Assembly: GCA_003255065.1 (NCBI GenBank)
Contig: QAOA01003736.1
Location: 460,077-524,076 of the forward strand
Direction: 5' to 3'
Source: Cercis canadensis
Lineage: Eukaryota; Streptophyta; Magnoliopsida; Fabales; Fabaceae
DNA: 64,000 nt
A program made the translations under genes and the position numbers. Positions 1 to 10,022 of this stretch are shown here, piece after piece. Position 1 is the first letter of the stretch, and every line of letters starts with the position of its first letter. The notes beneath the pieces are model-generated. The model searched no databases. It saw only the letters and a program-made list of their open reading frames with translations, and was not told the DNA's origin.

Positions 1-1856
1 GGTCAACATCTTGATGCAATTTTTTTCTAATCAATAGAGAAATACATTCTAGAGAATATCAACACCCAAGAGCTCTTTTAATTTGTGTTATTGAATTCCA
101 TCCCAGGTTTGATGTACATGAGAAACTCGGCAACAATGCCTAGGTTTATCTCCTCCAGCTTACTGCAAAATTCTACAATTTCTAAACCTTTGACAGGCCT
201 ATTTCATTACCAGAAAAAATTCAAAATCTTTACTCCAAAAACTTTATGTTATGCTTGAATTTATATGAATCAACCAAATCCAATGCATTATAGTTCACAC
301 TCCACAGCCCCTGAGCACCCTTATTTTGGGTCTACATTTGGCTTAGAGTTTCCAAAGAGAAAACTTTAATCTACCTAAGTTAAGTTGCACTAAAAACTCA
401 ATATATGAAGGAGCATTTCCCTAAATAGCATTTGCCAAAAAGAAGAAAAGCTATAATTTCCATTGAGATTTTTAACAAATGTTTCAAGTGGAAATCAGGA
501 TCTAGCCGTGGTTAGTAGGAGTGAAAAGGGGGAGCAAGAGAAAAGCCAAAGCATGAGGCAAAAGGCCCTTAAAATTTCTTAAAAGGGGGAGCAAAAGGAA
601 AGCCAAAGCATAAATCAGAAAGTCCTTGAAATTTCTTAAAACAATAATTCTTTCAGAGTAAAAGGGCTGCTTGTTTAGGAAGCTAATATATCAAATAAGA
701 AGGCTGTGAAGTCAAAATATATTAAATTCCTTCTTCCACAGTCTCTTGGAAAAGGATTTGAAATTTTATAGAAATAGAAAACTGGATCAGATAATTTGAT
801 CGCTGAAAATATCTCAATGCAAAGGGAAAGGAAAAACAACTCATTGGTGCCCGTACAGAGAAGAACTTCCTCTGGCTACACATTCAGACTTACAGAGTAC
901 AATGTTCTAAAAATTGCATTTTAAGGACCAGATCATTGTCCTATTTAATGAGTGATAACTCCAGTCACAATTTCTAGGTATCACTGCTTTAATAGAACAC
1001 TTTCCCCCTAGATTAGTTTCTGAATTAGCAAGTCACAAATGCAGATTTAAAGTCTGTGAACTTATCTCAAAAATCATGAGCATCAATAATCTTATGCAAT
1101 ATACTAGCTACAGGTAGGTTCATAAAATATGATAACATGTATATGTAGCATTTTGAGACTCAAGGTGTAATCATAAGGCACTAGCAAGATCCCTATCGTG
1201 CTACCAACATCAGGCTTTTCTGTTTTTAAATGTAATTATAAAACCTGGTTTAAGCCTTTGCAATGTTAAAACTAAACAAAGGAATTTTTTTCTTTTTCTT
1301 TTTGATTTTTATTATTATTCAAGGCAAGATAGTTTCTTGATTAGCCAGCAACTCAGCTGGGTTGTTCAGTGACATACATGAGATCCTACAGAAGTCCATA
1401 CTGCCAATAGCTTAACTGTTTTTTTGACACAGTTTCATTTCCCAAGAGAAAAATTTTAAGACACTGCAGTTTTATTCACCCTTGAAACTAAGAAATATCA
1501 AGTTAACAGTGACAACAAAATCATGATTCACTTATTATGACCACAAAAATCAACAAATCACTCCGTGTTGGAGCCTGGAGGCATCCTATGCCATAATAAA
1601 CAATATACTGACAAAAACATTTGGATTTCAATTAATTGTCTCTGTCAAGTGACCCTCTAGATAAAATGCAACGAAGGTAAAAACTAACAAGCAACCCCAC
1701 TAGAGCTTTTGAACTATCTCTTGGGCCATTTTTTCCACTACAAACTGATTGAAAGGCAAGATTATAGTTTTAGAACAATTCAATCATAAAACAATAAATC
1801 AACAAGTTTAATGCATTCCCATTCCTGCTAGCATCAACTCTCACCTAGTGAGGCCC
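1..1856. other. AT-rich non-coding stretch
   Basis: I see no gene in this stretch. No reading frame continues into the mS38-like gene at its right end, and the part nearest that gene is probably its 3' untranslated region, since that gene is read leftwards. The only structure noted is a 57-bp tandem duplication listed separately. Confidence 0.5.
524..637. repeat. Tandem duplication, two 57-bp units
   Basis: Units 524-580 and 581-637 abut directly. Both begin AAAAGGGGGAGCAA, share GCCAAAGCAT in the middle and end in AATTTCTT. They differ at roughly ten positions, so the duplication is not recent. No coding capacity is apparent. Confidence 0.75.
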
Positions 1857-2282
1857 CTAAGTCTGTCTCTGCATACGCTTCCTTAGCTTCTTGTACTTGT
1901 GCTTGTTCATCTTCCTTTTCCTCTTCTTCTTCACACTATCAGCCCACATTGTCCGCGAATCATCCAACTCCACGTCCTCAGCCTCAGGTGGAAAAGCCCC
2001 ATTTGACGAAACGGGGTTTAATACAAACCCAAATGGGAAGCTCGGAAAAATCATCGTGGATCTGGAAGAGTTGAAGTCCTCTTTTACTGGACTAAGATTG
2101 GTGGGTTTGTGACATTCTCGATTGATCTCGACTAAAGGGAAACGCTCAAAGGCAAGAGGTTCCACAAGACTTAACGCTTGCGAATTGTGAAAGGCAGTAA
2201 TGATTCTTGTGGCCGTTGATTTTCTTAGTAGCTTTTGAAGCGCTGAAGCCATTGAATCGAAGCAGCTTCTGCACACTGTCAC
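1857..2282 (-). CDS. Mitochondrial small-subunit ribosomal protein mS38 (COX24/AURKAIP1 C-terminal domain)
   Basis: A single uninterrupted 141-codon frame. The last 30 residues, from MWADSVKKKRKRKMNKHKYK to the stop, are the very basic helix that defines the COX24/AURKAIP1 family; in mitoribosomes this peptide is mS38, which lies on small-subunit rRNA. The second Met (residue 11, at 2252) starts MASALQKLLRK followed by a Ser/Thr/Arg-rich, acid-poor stretch, which looks like a mitochondrial presequence, so translation may begin there and give 131 residues. The middle (about residues 60-105) is weakly conserved linker. The role in mitochondrial translation is inferred from family membership. 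An upstream untranslated exon cannot be excluded. Confidence 0.8.
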   Translation of the reverse strand: MTVCRSCFDSMASALQKLLRKSTATRIITAFHNSQALSLVEPLAFERFPLVEINRECHKPTNLSPVKEDFNSSRSTMIFPSFPFGFVLNPVSSNGAFPPEAEDVELDDSRTMWADSVKKKRKRKMNKHKYKKLRKRMQRQT

Positions 2283-2468
2283 CGTGCTCCTTCAGCTGGG
2301 GAAGGAACCCAATTGACAACAGTGGAACGCTGACAAGTGTTTGTTTATTGGTGTACGACTATTCTTTCCCTGATTTACCTCGCTATGCCATTCCACACCA
2401 GTTTTAGACTTTTAGTAGTGTCCCCAATAATCTTCCAAAAAAAATACCTCTTCAAAATATGGAATAAC

Positions 2469-2472
2469 AAAA
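2469..2472 (-). terminator. RNA polymerase III T-run after tRNA-Thr
   Basis: Four Ts on the minus strand immediately follow the discriminator base of the tRNA gene, as expected for Pol III termination. Confidence 0.7.
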
Positions 2473-2544
2473 TGCCCCCATGCAGGATCGAACTACAGAC
2501 CTTCAGTTTACAAGACTGACGCTCTACCACTGAGCTATAGGGGC
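2473..2544 (-). tRNA. tRNA-Thr (anticodon UGU)
   Basis: Read on the minus strand this folds as a complete 72-nt cloverleaf. The acceptor GCCCCTA pairs with TGGGGGC, the D arm contains AGCTCAGTGG (A box), the anticodon loop is CTTGTAA with anticodon TGT inside a TCAGT/ACTGA stem, and the T arm contains GTTCGATCC (B box). The discriminator is A and no CCA is encoded. A TTTT run directly follows at 2472-2469, the usual Pol III stop. There is no intron. The sequence is of the nuclear cytosolic type. Confidence 0.95.
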
Positions 2545-3074
2545 TACCTGTTATTGATAAGGGATGGATTTCATTAAATATTGTGTTTAGTAAAAAACAT
2601 AAGTAACAAGGATTTTTGTTCTTTAATACGATTTCCTTGCTTACTTTTCTGAAAGCTTAACACACTCAGGATGCTATGTACTACAAATAGAAAAGACAAA
2701 AATAAAAAAAGATCTTTCAAGAGGTTAGAATGGAATAAAGGTAAAAGGCAAGGAGTGATGGTGAAGAAAGTTGATTCTTGCTTAAAAAGCCATCACATAT
2801 GTTATTAGTAAGACATATAAGTAACTAATTTCATTTACTCCAAAGTATAATTCAACTCATAAGGATGCCAATGGTACAATAAGAAAAAAGGGAACTGACG
2901 TAACAAAGGGCCACTCTCTCAAGTGTACAACCACTGAGAAACAAGAGCATACCTCACCACTCACTCACTCACACTGAGTTTATTTATTATGAGTGACATG
3001 TCTTTGATAACTAAGACAGACACACCAAAATGCACAAAGCTGCAAGAAATTGTAGAGAAACAGAGAGTGAATGG
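2545..3074. other. Spacer between tRNA-Thr and SEO gene
   Basis: No coding frame, RNA gene or repeat recognised. The part next to 3075 should hold the 3' untranslated region of the SEO gene, which is read leftwards. Confidence 0.5.
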
Positions 3075-5955
3075 TTAAATGGTAGGAGCAATGACAGATA
3101 TAGAGTCATCAAGATTTTCATCATGGCAGCATTCGAAGGTGGTGAACATCCTCATCTGTCGGCGGCACTCTGGACACTTGAGCTTATCTGGGATTCTCCC
3201 CTTTGTGTGTGAGAACGCAAATCGGCAGCAGTGTTTAGCTATATCATGAAGCTTCCTATAATGCTGCTCAAAAGCAGGGTCATAGCCCACTTTATCAGCA
3301 TGCTCCTTCCACAAATTGTCATACTCAATCAGGGTCTGCAAGCCCGTAATGGCGTGCCCATTCACCACAACGGTAGACCCTTTTGCAAGAACAAACCACC
3401 CATCTTGTTTGTCATAGCTGAGAAGCTTTTTGATTTCCTGCATCACAATGTCATTATCATCAACTTGCTGGAGCTGAATCTTGGAGAAGAACATGCTCTC
3501 CAAACGGATCCAGAAGAACCATATCATGCTCTGCTCTGGCCAGTAATGAGTGCTGAGCTTCTCCAAAACTATGGCGTCCAACACTCGCCGAACTTGCTCC
3601 CTTTTGTTGCTTTTTCCAACATACACCATCTCCAAGGGTATCCCTGCAGCCACTCCAACCCTCCGTGCTTCCTTCACAAATTTCTTTACCCAATCAACGT
3701 CTCCGCTGCCGTACAAGAAAACGTACTTGTCTTCTTTAATCTATTCAATTCAATAACAAAAAATAGCATGAGATTTGGATGTAATGTAAATTGAGTTGAT
3801 AATTCATAATTAAGTGGATTGCTAGCTTGCTTACCCAGTTCAAGATTTCAGAGTCAATGCCATCCACGAGCAGCTCAAGTCGCCAGGTCTCGTCCCTCCA
3901 CATGGCCTCTTCTCTTGCGCTTGTGAAAGGGAAGGCACTGCTTCCCCAGATCCACATCATGTGTATAGCATTAGGGCATACTACCCTTCCTTGAGGGTCC
4001 AAAACCACGAGAATTGGCTTGTTCTTGTATTTCCATTCCGTCCGGACAAACATGTTCACAGCCTTGCCTATCAAAGAAGGATGGTACACTGAGTACCATG
4101 GCATTGTTGATTGCATGCCCTCAAATTGCCTTTGCATAGTGTCATCCCATTCATTGCTTTGCAGTTCCACAATTGGAAGCCACACCAATTCATATCGAGT
4201 GTCCACTTTGTTTGCATGCACCCTTGATTCGTTATAGATCTGTTCAAGAATTAAAAGCTCGTCGTGGGAGAAGTCTAGGCCAGAAATTAGCAGTAACACA
4301 TTCTTCTTCCTTAGCACATCCAGATTAACCTGTTTGTTTCCATTCAATTATGTATACCTGCATTAGCATCAACTTGTGCTACAATAATAATAATACATTC
4401 TCTAGCTAAATTAGTATTGTGTTACAAGATCAAACCCTTCTCTTAGTGGAACCATCAACTAAAGGCAGTATATCATCCTTGGAATATATTAAAGCCCTGA
4501 GAATCTTCATGTTGTCAATGTGGAACGTCTTAAAGAGTTCCACGAGCATTTCATAAGCTTCATCCTCCCTTTTTTTATCTGCATTGAATGGTGTGTACGT
4601 TTTGTGTTAGCTTCATAGAATTGCATTATTGTATTTGGGGAGATATAAATGTGCTTCATATGATATATATAATTAAGTGGCTCACCAATGTGCTTGTAGC
4701 AACTATCCAGTTGTTTCCTGAGATGGTCGAGTATGTTTTTGAGCTTGTGAGCCAATGTGGATAGCTCCCACGCTTCTGTGGTTGACACCACGGACCTGAA
4801 ATTAAATTAGAACTCTGGAATTTAGCAGCTATGTGTAAAATGGTATACACCAAAGAGAAGAGAAAAAAGACCATCAAAGAAAATTCTAAGTCACCCTTGG
4901 AATGGAATGTGAGAATTGAGTGATAAGAACATACTCATGGCCCATTGTTGTGAGGTATGTAACCTGAGTTGCACAAGCCACAATGCCCCTGACACTCCAA
5001 TAGGAAGCAATAGGAATATGGTTGGAGGCAGTGGCATAGGCTGCCACCTCTGATGTGATGTATAAATGTGGTAAATGATTGAACTCGATCACACACCTGG
5101 TCACGTCCAATATGACCTGAACTAGATCATTAAGAGCATCAAACCGGGGTTTTAACGTGCTTGCATGCTCCATGATACCAGGTAGTTGCTTCAGGGTTGC
5201 CATTGATTTGGCAAGTTGGTTTGTAGCATGAATGTGCGCAAGCAGCCAAAATTCCCCATAGGTCAGAGCAAACGCAGCTAGGGCCAGTACCAACTTCACA
5301 TCCCACTTGTAGTTTCTAACCATTTCAAAAATTGAAACTGTTGTGGAGTGTGCTTCTGCGCCAGTGAGAGCCTTGTAGGAAAGCTGAAATTGCATTTCAC
5401 ATTGGTTTTGATATTATCATATTGATTCACAAATATAAATTCAGCAGATAATGTCAAGGAAATATACTTATCAAGGAGATTTATGTGATCACAATTAATG
5501 TTGCTAAATGATATATAAAAATTTTGATCTAGGTTGTCTATGTTATTTATTGATCACCTCACAGGAAATCCTATCAATCTTATAAGATAGCGCGTCCAGC
5601 ATGTTATTGTAGCCAGAATGCAGGAGTTTGTCTTCATCATGATTATAGTTTGCTAGGCCACCCTGCAAGGAAGTGCAAGTTAATTAAAACCCAACTATAA
5701 TTTCATATGTTATACAGCTATTATAAGATTTGGACATTGTTAGCATCATATTCTTACCGTTGAAACACCTTCAGAACTCAAGGTGGAGTGTTTAATAATA
5801 TCCTCAATAAGATGGAGAAGTGGCTTGACATTATATTCTATTGCTTGATCAGGATCATGATCTGCCACTATTTTCTTCACTAAAGCACTATCATCAGATA
5901 TTGTTGGCATAGCCATTTTCAGTTGCTGCATAGCACTCAGCTTGTTGAAAGCCAT
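3075..5955 (-). CDS. Sieve element occlusion (SEO/SEOR) protein
   Basis: Seven exons join in frame on the minus strand: 5955-5758, 5662-5558, 5383-4935, 4795-4686, 4578-4436, 4329-3835 and 3740-3075, giving 721 residues, a usual length for the family. All introns are GT-AG. The N-terminal part (QAIEYNVKPLLHLIEDIIKH and on) is the SEO N-terminal domain, the middle (DVLRKKNVLLLISGLDFSHD) is the thioredoxin-like region, and the C-terminus carries the conserved cysteine cluster (HCCRF, KCPECRR, FECCHD). These are structural phloem proteins that form filaments plugging wounded sieve tubes; in papilionoid legumes some members build forisomes. Which subgroup this is cannot be told by eye. The start was chosen as the only Met before the conserved region; a TATA-like stretch lies about 100 bp upstream. 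No break was seen. Confidence 0.92.
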
Positions 5956-6051
5956 GGTGAACTAGAGAAAGCAAAATGCAGGTACTAAAGGTTATTTCTA
6001 GCTTTGAGGGAGAAAAGAAGGCCTTGTGTTTTCTCTGCAATCTGCTACACC

Positions 6052-6061
6052 TATATATATA
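6052..6061 (-). promoter_or_regulatory. Probable TATA box of the SEO gene
   Basis: On the minus strand TTTATATATATAGG lies about 100 bp before the SEO start codon, a suitable distance for a core promoter with a short leader. This is a motif match only. Confidence 0.45.
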
Positions 6062-6929
6062 AACATGAGAAACGAATAAAGTTCAGCTGAATCAGCTTCC
6101 TTGCTTTCACCATAATTAATTCCTGGGAACGTTAAGAGGAAGCTAGACTTGGTTTGGCTTCTTTCACTCCTGTCTCCCCACCTCTTCACTTTAGTACTGT
6201 ACTATCTCCATCATTCTATTCATGTACAAGGAAAACGACATCAAGTTGAAGCCAAATCTGGAACCTCGCACCGTGTCTCTAAAACGTGTTTACTGAAAGA
6301 ATTTGATGCCTTGCTCTTTTTATGAACAAAATGATATTCAATTGGACTGGATGCTACTGTAAGAGGAACAAAGCAATAAAACTTGTTAGGAACCCAAAGG
6401 GGCAGCGAGATTATCATGCTGCTGCTTCTCCTTCTTTTTGTCCCACCCTCTTTTAATAAACTAAACATCTGCATCTGCATCCTAGAATACTAATAGTATT
6501 ATGGCCATCCTTCAATTTAAGCCACGTTTCTCAGGAAAAGTTAGAGGGGACTGGAATTCTATATCTTTTTCCTCCCTTCAACTCCATGACACCCCTTTTC
6601 TACTGTTTCATGAACCTTAAATCACCACACCTATTGACTTTTCTTTTGGGTCTACACCCAATGGCTTTCAACCGACAAGAGTTAAGCTCACAACCTATTA
6701 GGAATGCTGAAGCAACTAACTGCAACTAATATGTATATATATATATATATATATATGAGATTTATGGGTTTTTTTTTTATCAAGACCCAAACAATAAATT
6801 TTTTTTTATGTGTTCCCTATTTTTACACTCACTTTTTCTATATTAAGAGATTTTCTTTCTTCTTCTTTACTGTCTTCCTCAATTTTCCTTTTTTCTTCTC
6901 GTTACCAATAGCTTGATATCATTAATTAT
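6062..6929. other. Upstream region of the SEO gene, no gene seen
   Basis: Mixed AT-rich sequence with no supportable coding frame. It holds a TA-dinucleotide run at 6734-6756. The part next to the TATA-like element is presumably the SEO promoter. Confidence 0.45.
6734..6756. repeat. TA dinucleotide microsatellite
   Basis: About eleven uninterrupted TA units in intergenic DNA. Confidence 0.85.
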
Positions 6930-7330
6930 TTTAAGAGATAATTCTTGTTTAATTTTTCAAGTTAGAAAAAATTATTTAATTTTAAATATGGAAGAATTTC
7001 AATTTAATTCCTCTATGTCAAGAGAAAATATTCAAAATATATCTTTATGTTATGTAGTTATTTTATTTATATATGTGATTATTCTGTTTATTTTTTAACA
7101 TGATAATCACATATATAAATAAAATAACTACTTAGCAATAAAAAATAATTACATATGTAAATAGAATAATCACATAACACTAAAAGATAACCATGTATGT
7201 TAAGAAAATAATCACATAATACCAAAAGATATTTTGGACGTTTCATACATTATAAGAAGAACCAATTTAAAATTCTTCTAGTTTAAAACTAAACTATCTT
7301 TTTTACCTAACAATAATTCTCTCATATTTT
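6930..7330. mobile_element. MITE-like foldback element with perfect 29-bp inverted core
   Basis: The stretch 7054-7082 is repeated exactly, inverted, at 7103-7131 with a 20-bp spacer. Outside this core the two flanks continue as an imperfect inverted repeat: AAATATATCTTTATGTTATG on the left resembles the complement of the right-hand copies of ACATAATACCAAAAGATATT. The outer ends (AGATAATTCTTGTTTA on the left and the complement of CTAACAATAATTCTCTC on the right) also resemble each other. The motif ATAATCACATA recurs three times in the right arm. No coding capacity. Outer limits are approximate and no target duplication was established. Confidence 0.5.
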
Positions 7331-7849
7331 TACTCTTTGATATATAAATTAGATTATCCTAAATTTTGTGTATGATCTCTATTCTTTTACTTTCATTAGA
7401 AGATAAAAAATACTTCCCATCTTTGATAATTTCTAAAAACATCGAATTATCGAAATGCAAATGATTTAACTGTACATCATTATACATGCATGTGTTTTTA
7501 ACTATGCTAATCAGATCGAGGTGACATTAGTGCTATGCTATCTAATCTAATATCTAAATTAGAAATACAAAGTATTTTTACTATTCTACTATTTTTCCTC
7601 ACAGTTTTTCAATTATAATTTTTTATTAAAGTATTTGATGGATTGAAATATAAAAATGTGAACACATAATATAAGACTGTAAAAGAGATAACATTTTATA
7701 TTCAAATAAGAGTTTTTCTAAAAGCTTGTTAAAAGTGAAAAAAAATAATTAAATGAAAAAAGTGATTTTTTTTTTTGTAATTGAGGAATGGATTTTATGG
7801 AATTTTTAAAAGAAAAGAAAATAAATTATCTAGAGTTAGTAAAATGAGT
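7331..7849. other. AT-rich spacer, nothing recognised
   Basis: Very AT-rich sequence between two probable transposon relics. No coding frame or RNA gene seen. Confidence 0.45.
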
Positions 7850-8417
7850 TAGGTATGATGAATTGACTCGTTTTAGCTCGTAAAAAATGAGAGTTGGACC
7901 ATGGAATTGTTGGCCCGAATAAAATTGGGCTAGTTTGGCTCGGCGTGAATTGGCCTATAGCCCATTTGAGTTCGAGATCGAGCCAAATTGACCCTTTGTT
8001 TTTTTTGAAGTTACACTACATCACAAATCATATTAATAAGTATTATTTAAAAATATACACTATTACAATTTATTTTATTACTTATGCATATTTATTTTAA
8101 ATTTATACTTAGATGTATTTTTTTATATATCTTTATTCTTTATTTTTAATTTTATTCATTATTTTATGCATATTTTGTTTTGTTTAATTAAGTTTATTAA
8201 CAAATTAATTTAAAATAATTCAAATAACTAAAAAAAAAAGCCAAAATTCTTATTAATTTTTAATATTATTACAAATAAAAATAACTTAAAAAAAAAAGTG
8301 ACCCCTTTTAACCCGCAACACGAAAAAAGCCTAACATTATACTGACCCAAATAAAAACAGGCCAAATTGACCTGCCTGTGGCCGGACCAGGCCTGACCAG
8401 CCCATTTTGCAGCTCTA
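7850..8417. mobile_element. Possible non-autonomous hAT-type element
   Basis: Two GC-rich ends full of GGCC/GGGC words bracket an AT-rich middle. The right end, read on the minus strand, begins TAGAGCTGCAAAATGGGC and continues through GGCCTGGTCCGGCC, which resembles plant hAT terminal and subterminal sequence. The left end begins TAGGTATGATGAATTG and carries TTGGCCCGAATAAAATTGGG. GCCAAATTGACC occurs near both ends. The inverted ends match only loosely and I could not identify an 8-bp target duplication, so the limits and class are tentative. It encodes no protein. Confidence 0.35.
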
Positions 8418-10022
8418 AAATTATCACATAACTTGGGTTCCGACTCCATTGGGTCTGGGTGGTTGTAAAATCTTGGAGAGTGAAGTGCTGTAAAGAGAAA
8501 AAGTAGATATTATTATCTTTGGGGATTTTATGATATTACGTAAGTATGTTATATTACATTGACGTGGCAAGTATACATAATTTTTATATTTTATTATATA
8601 TAAAATATAATTTATTTAATTTTTTAAACAAACTTAAAAACAGTTAATTTATACACATGTCATTCATTTATTGATTATTTTTATATAATATGACATACTA
8701 CATAAATACTAAAAGTATCTAACAAACCTCCTGCTATCTCTCGAGGTTCTTTTTTCTACTTCTCTCTCATGGATTAACTTTTCTATATTCTGAAAGGGTT
8801 TTGCAAGTTCAAGTGGTGAAAAAGGGCGTAATTTGAATTTCCAAATATTTATTTCGTCCAAGTTTTCTCGTGCTGCCCTTTTCCCTGCATCGAAAGCGGG
8901 CATTAGCTAGGGTTTTCCGAACAACGCTAATATGACCGTCTTTTATGGATGTCGTTTCATCTGCATTTTCAATGTCTCTTATGAATTGCACAAGGTGTTG
9001 TAATTCTGCTTAGATAACTAAAGATGCTCTTAAGGTAGCAGATTAGATTTGGTGCTTAGTGATATTATTTAATTTGATGAATCTTTTTTTGGGTTAGGAT
9101 GCATTTGTCACTTCTAGACCAAGGATAGTTTGCTGAATTGAATGTACAGGATTTCCTATTTGATGCTAGAAATTTAGTGTACCATGTCCCTGTTTGGTTA
9201 GGGTTCTGTTGATATAGATTCCTTTTCATCCTGCATATTTTGTTTACAAAGAATGACACATAGTTTCATGGGAGTATATGGCATTTATCATAGAATTGAT
9301 ATTCAGATTAATTGATTGATTTTACTATACCAGCAACAATGTCTTAGTATGCTATCTTTGCGTTCCAATCGGCTATCCTTTGGCTTTAATTATCTGAATT
9401 TAAATTATATAAGTAATATTAGAGAGAGGATAACGGAAGGAGAAAAATAATAGTTCCATTTGAAACTATTCTATCTGTAGCTTGCCTGTTGCGTTAAGTT
9501 CTACTATTAAGTAGAGCTTGCTGATTTTTTCCTCTGAGGAATCTGTTTCTTAAACACTCTGCTTAAAATTTTCCTGGCTTCAGAGGAATGGTTTTTTCTC
9601 CTCTGGGTTTGCTATTATATATTCAATTTCTCTTGGTAATCTTCCTTTTAAAAAAATAAAATAAAATTGATTGCCACTAATGAGAATGACACGGACACTA
9701 TTGGTGTTGGACCCAGATGTAAGGTGACTGGCTGAACATATACCAGAAGAAATTTATGCTACAAAGTAGGAGCGTTTCTTAGAACTATTGAGGTGATCTT
9801 CTCTCTATTTAAATTTTGTAGTTACAAGCATCTTTTTTTTTTTTTTTTAAAAAAAAGTTNATCTTTTTTTTTTTTTTTTTAAAAAAAGTTTCCTGCAGAT
9901 GAGTTTTGTCAAGCTCTTTCATGGACCAGTACTTATTTATATTTTTGATAAGTTCATGTTATGTATCATATTTTTGATGGTTAAATGTAGTTGTCTCGTG
10001 CTGTGCTTCAACTTTCTTTGCC
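8418..10022 (+). other. Probable promoter and untranslated leader/intron of the NET-domain gene
   Basis: No coding frame is supportable. The stretch around 8700-8935 is less AT-rich, is pyrimidine-rich in places and contains TAGGGTTTT, as plant 5' leaders often do. T-rich DNA follows up to a TAG at 9990 that could be an acceptor before the leader of the start codon at 10023. A 5' leader intron is plausible but unproven. The single N at 9860 falls here. Confidence 0.35.
9833..9890. other. Sequence gap (N) between duplicated poly-T/poly-A blocks
   Basis: The N at 9860 is preceded and followed by near-identical blocks of the form ATC, about 18 T, 7-8 A, GTT. The block looks like the same sequence written twice across an unresolved join rather than a true duplication. 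Confidence 0.6.

Noticed and set aside
3231..3794. 187-codon open frame on the plus strand
   Set aside because: It lies antisense to the last exon of the SEO gene and is a shadow of that coding sequence.
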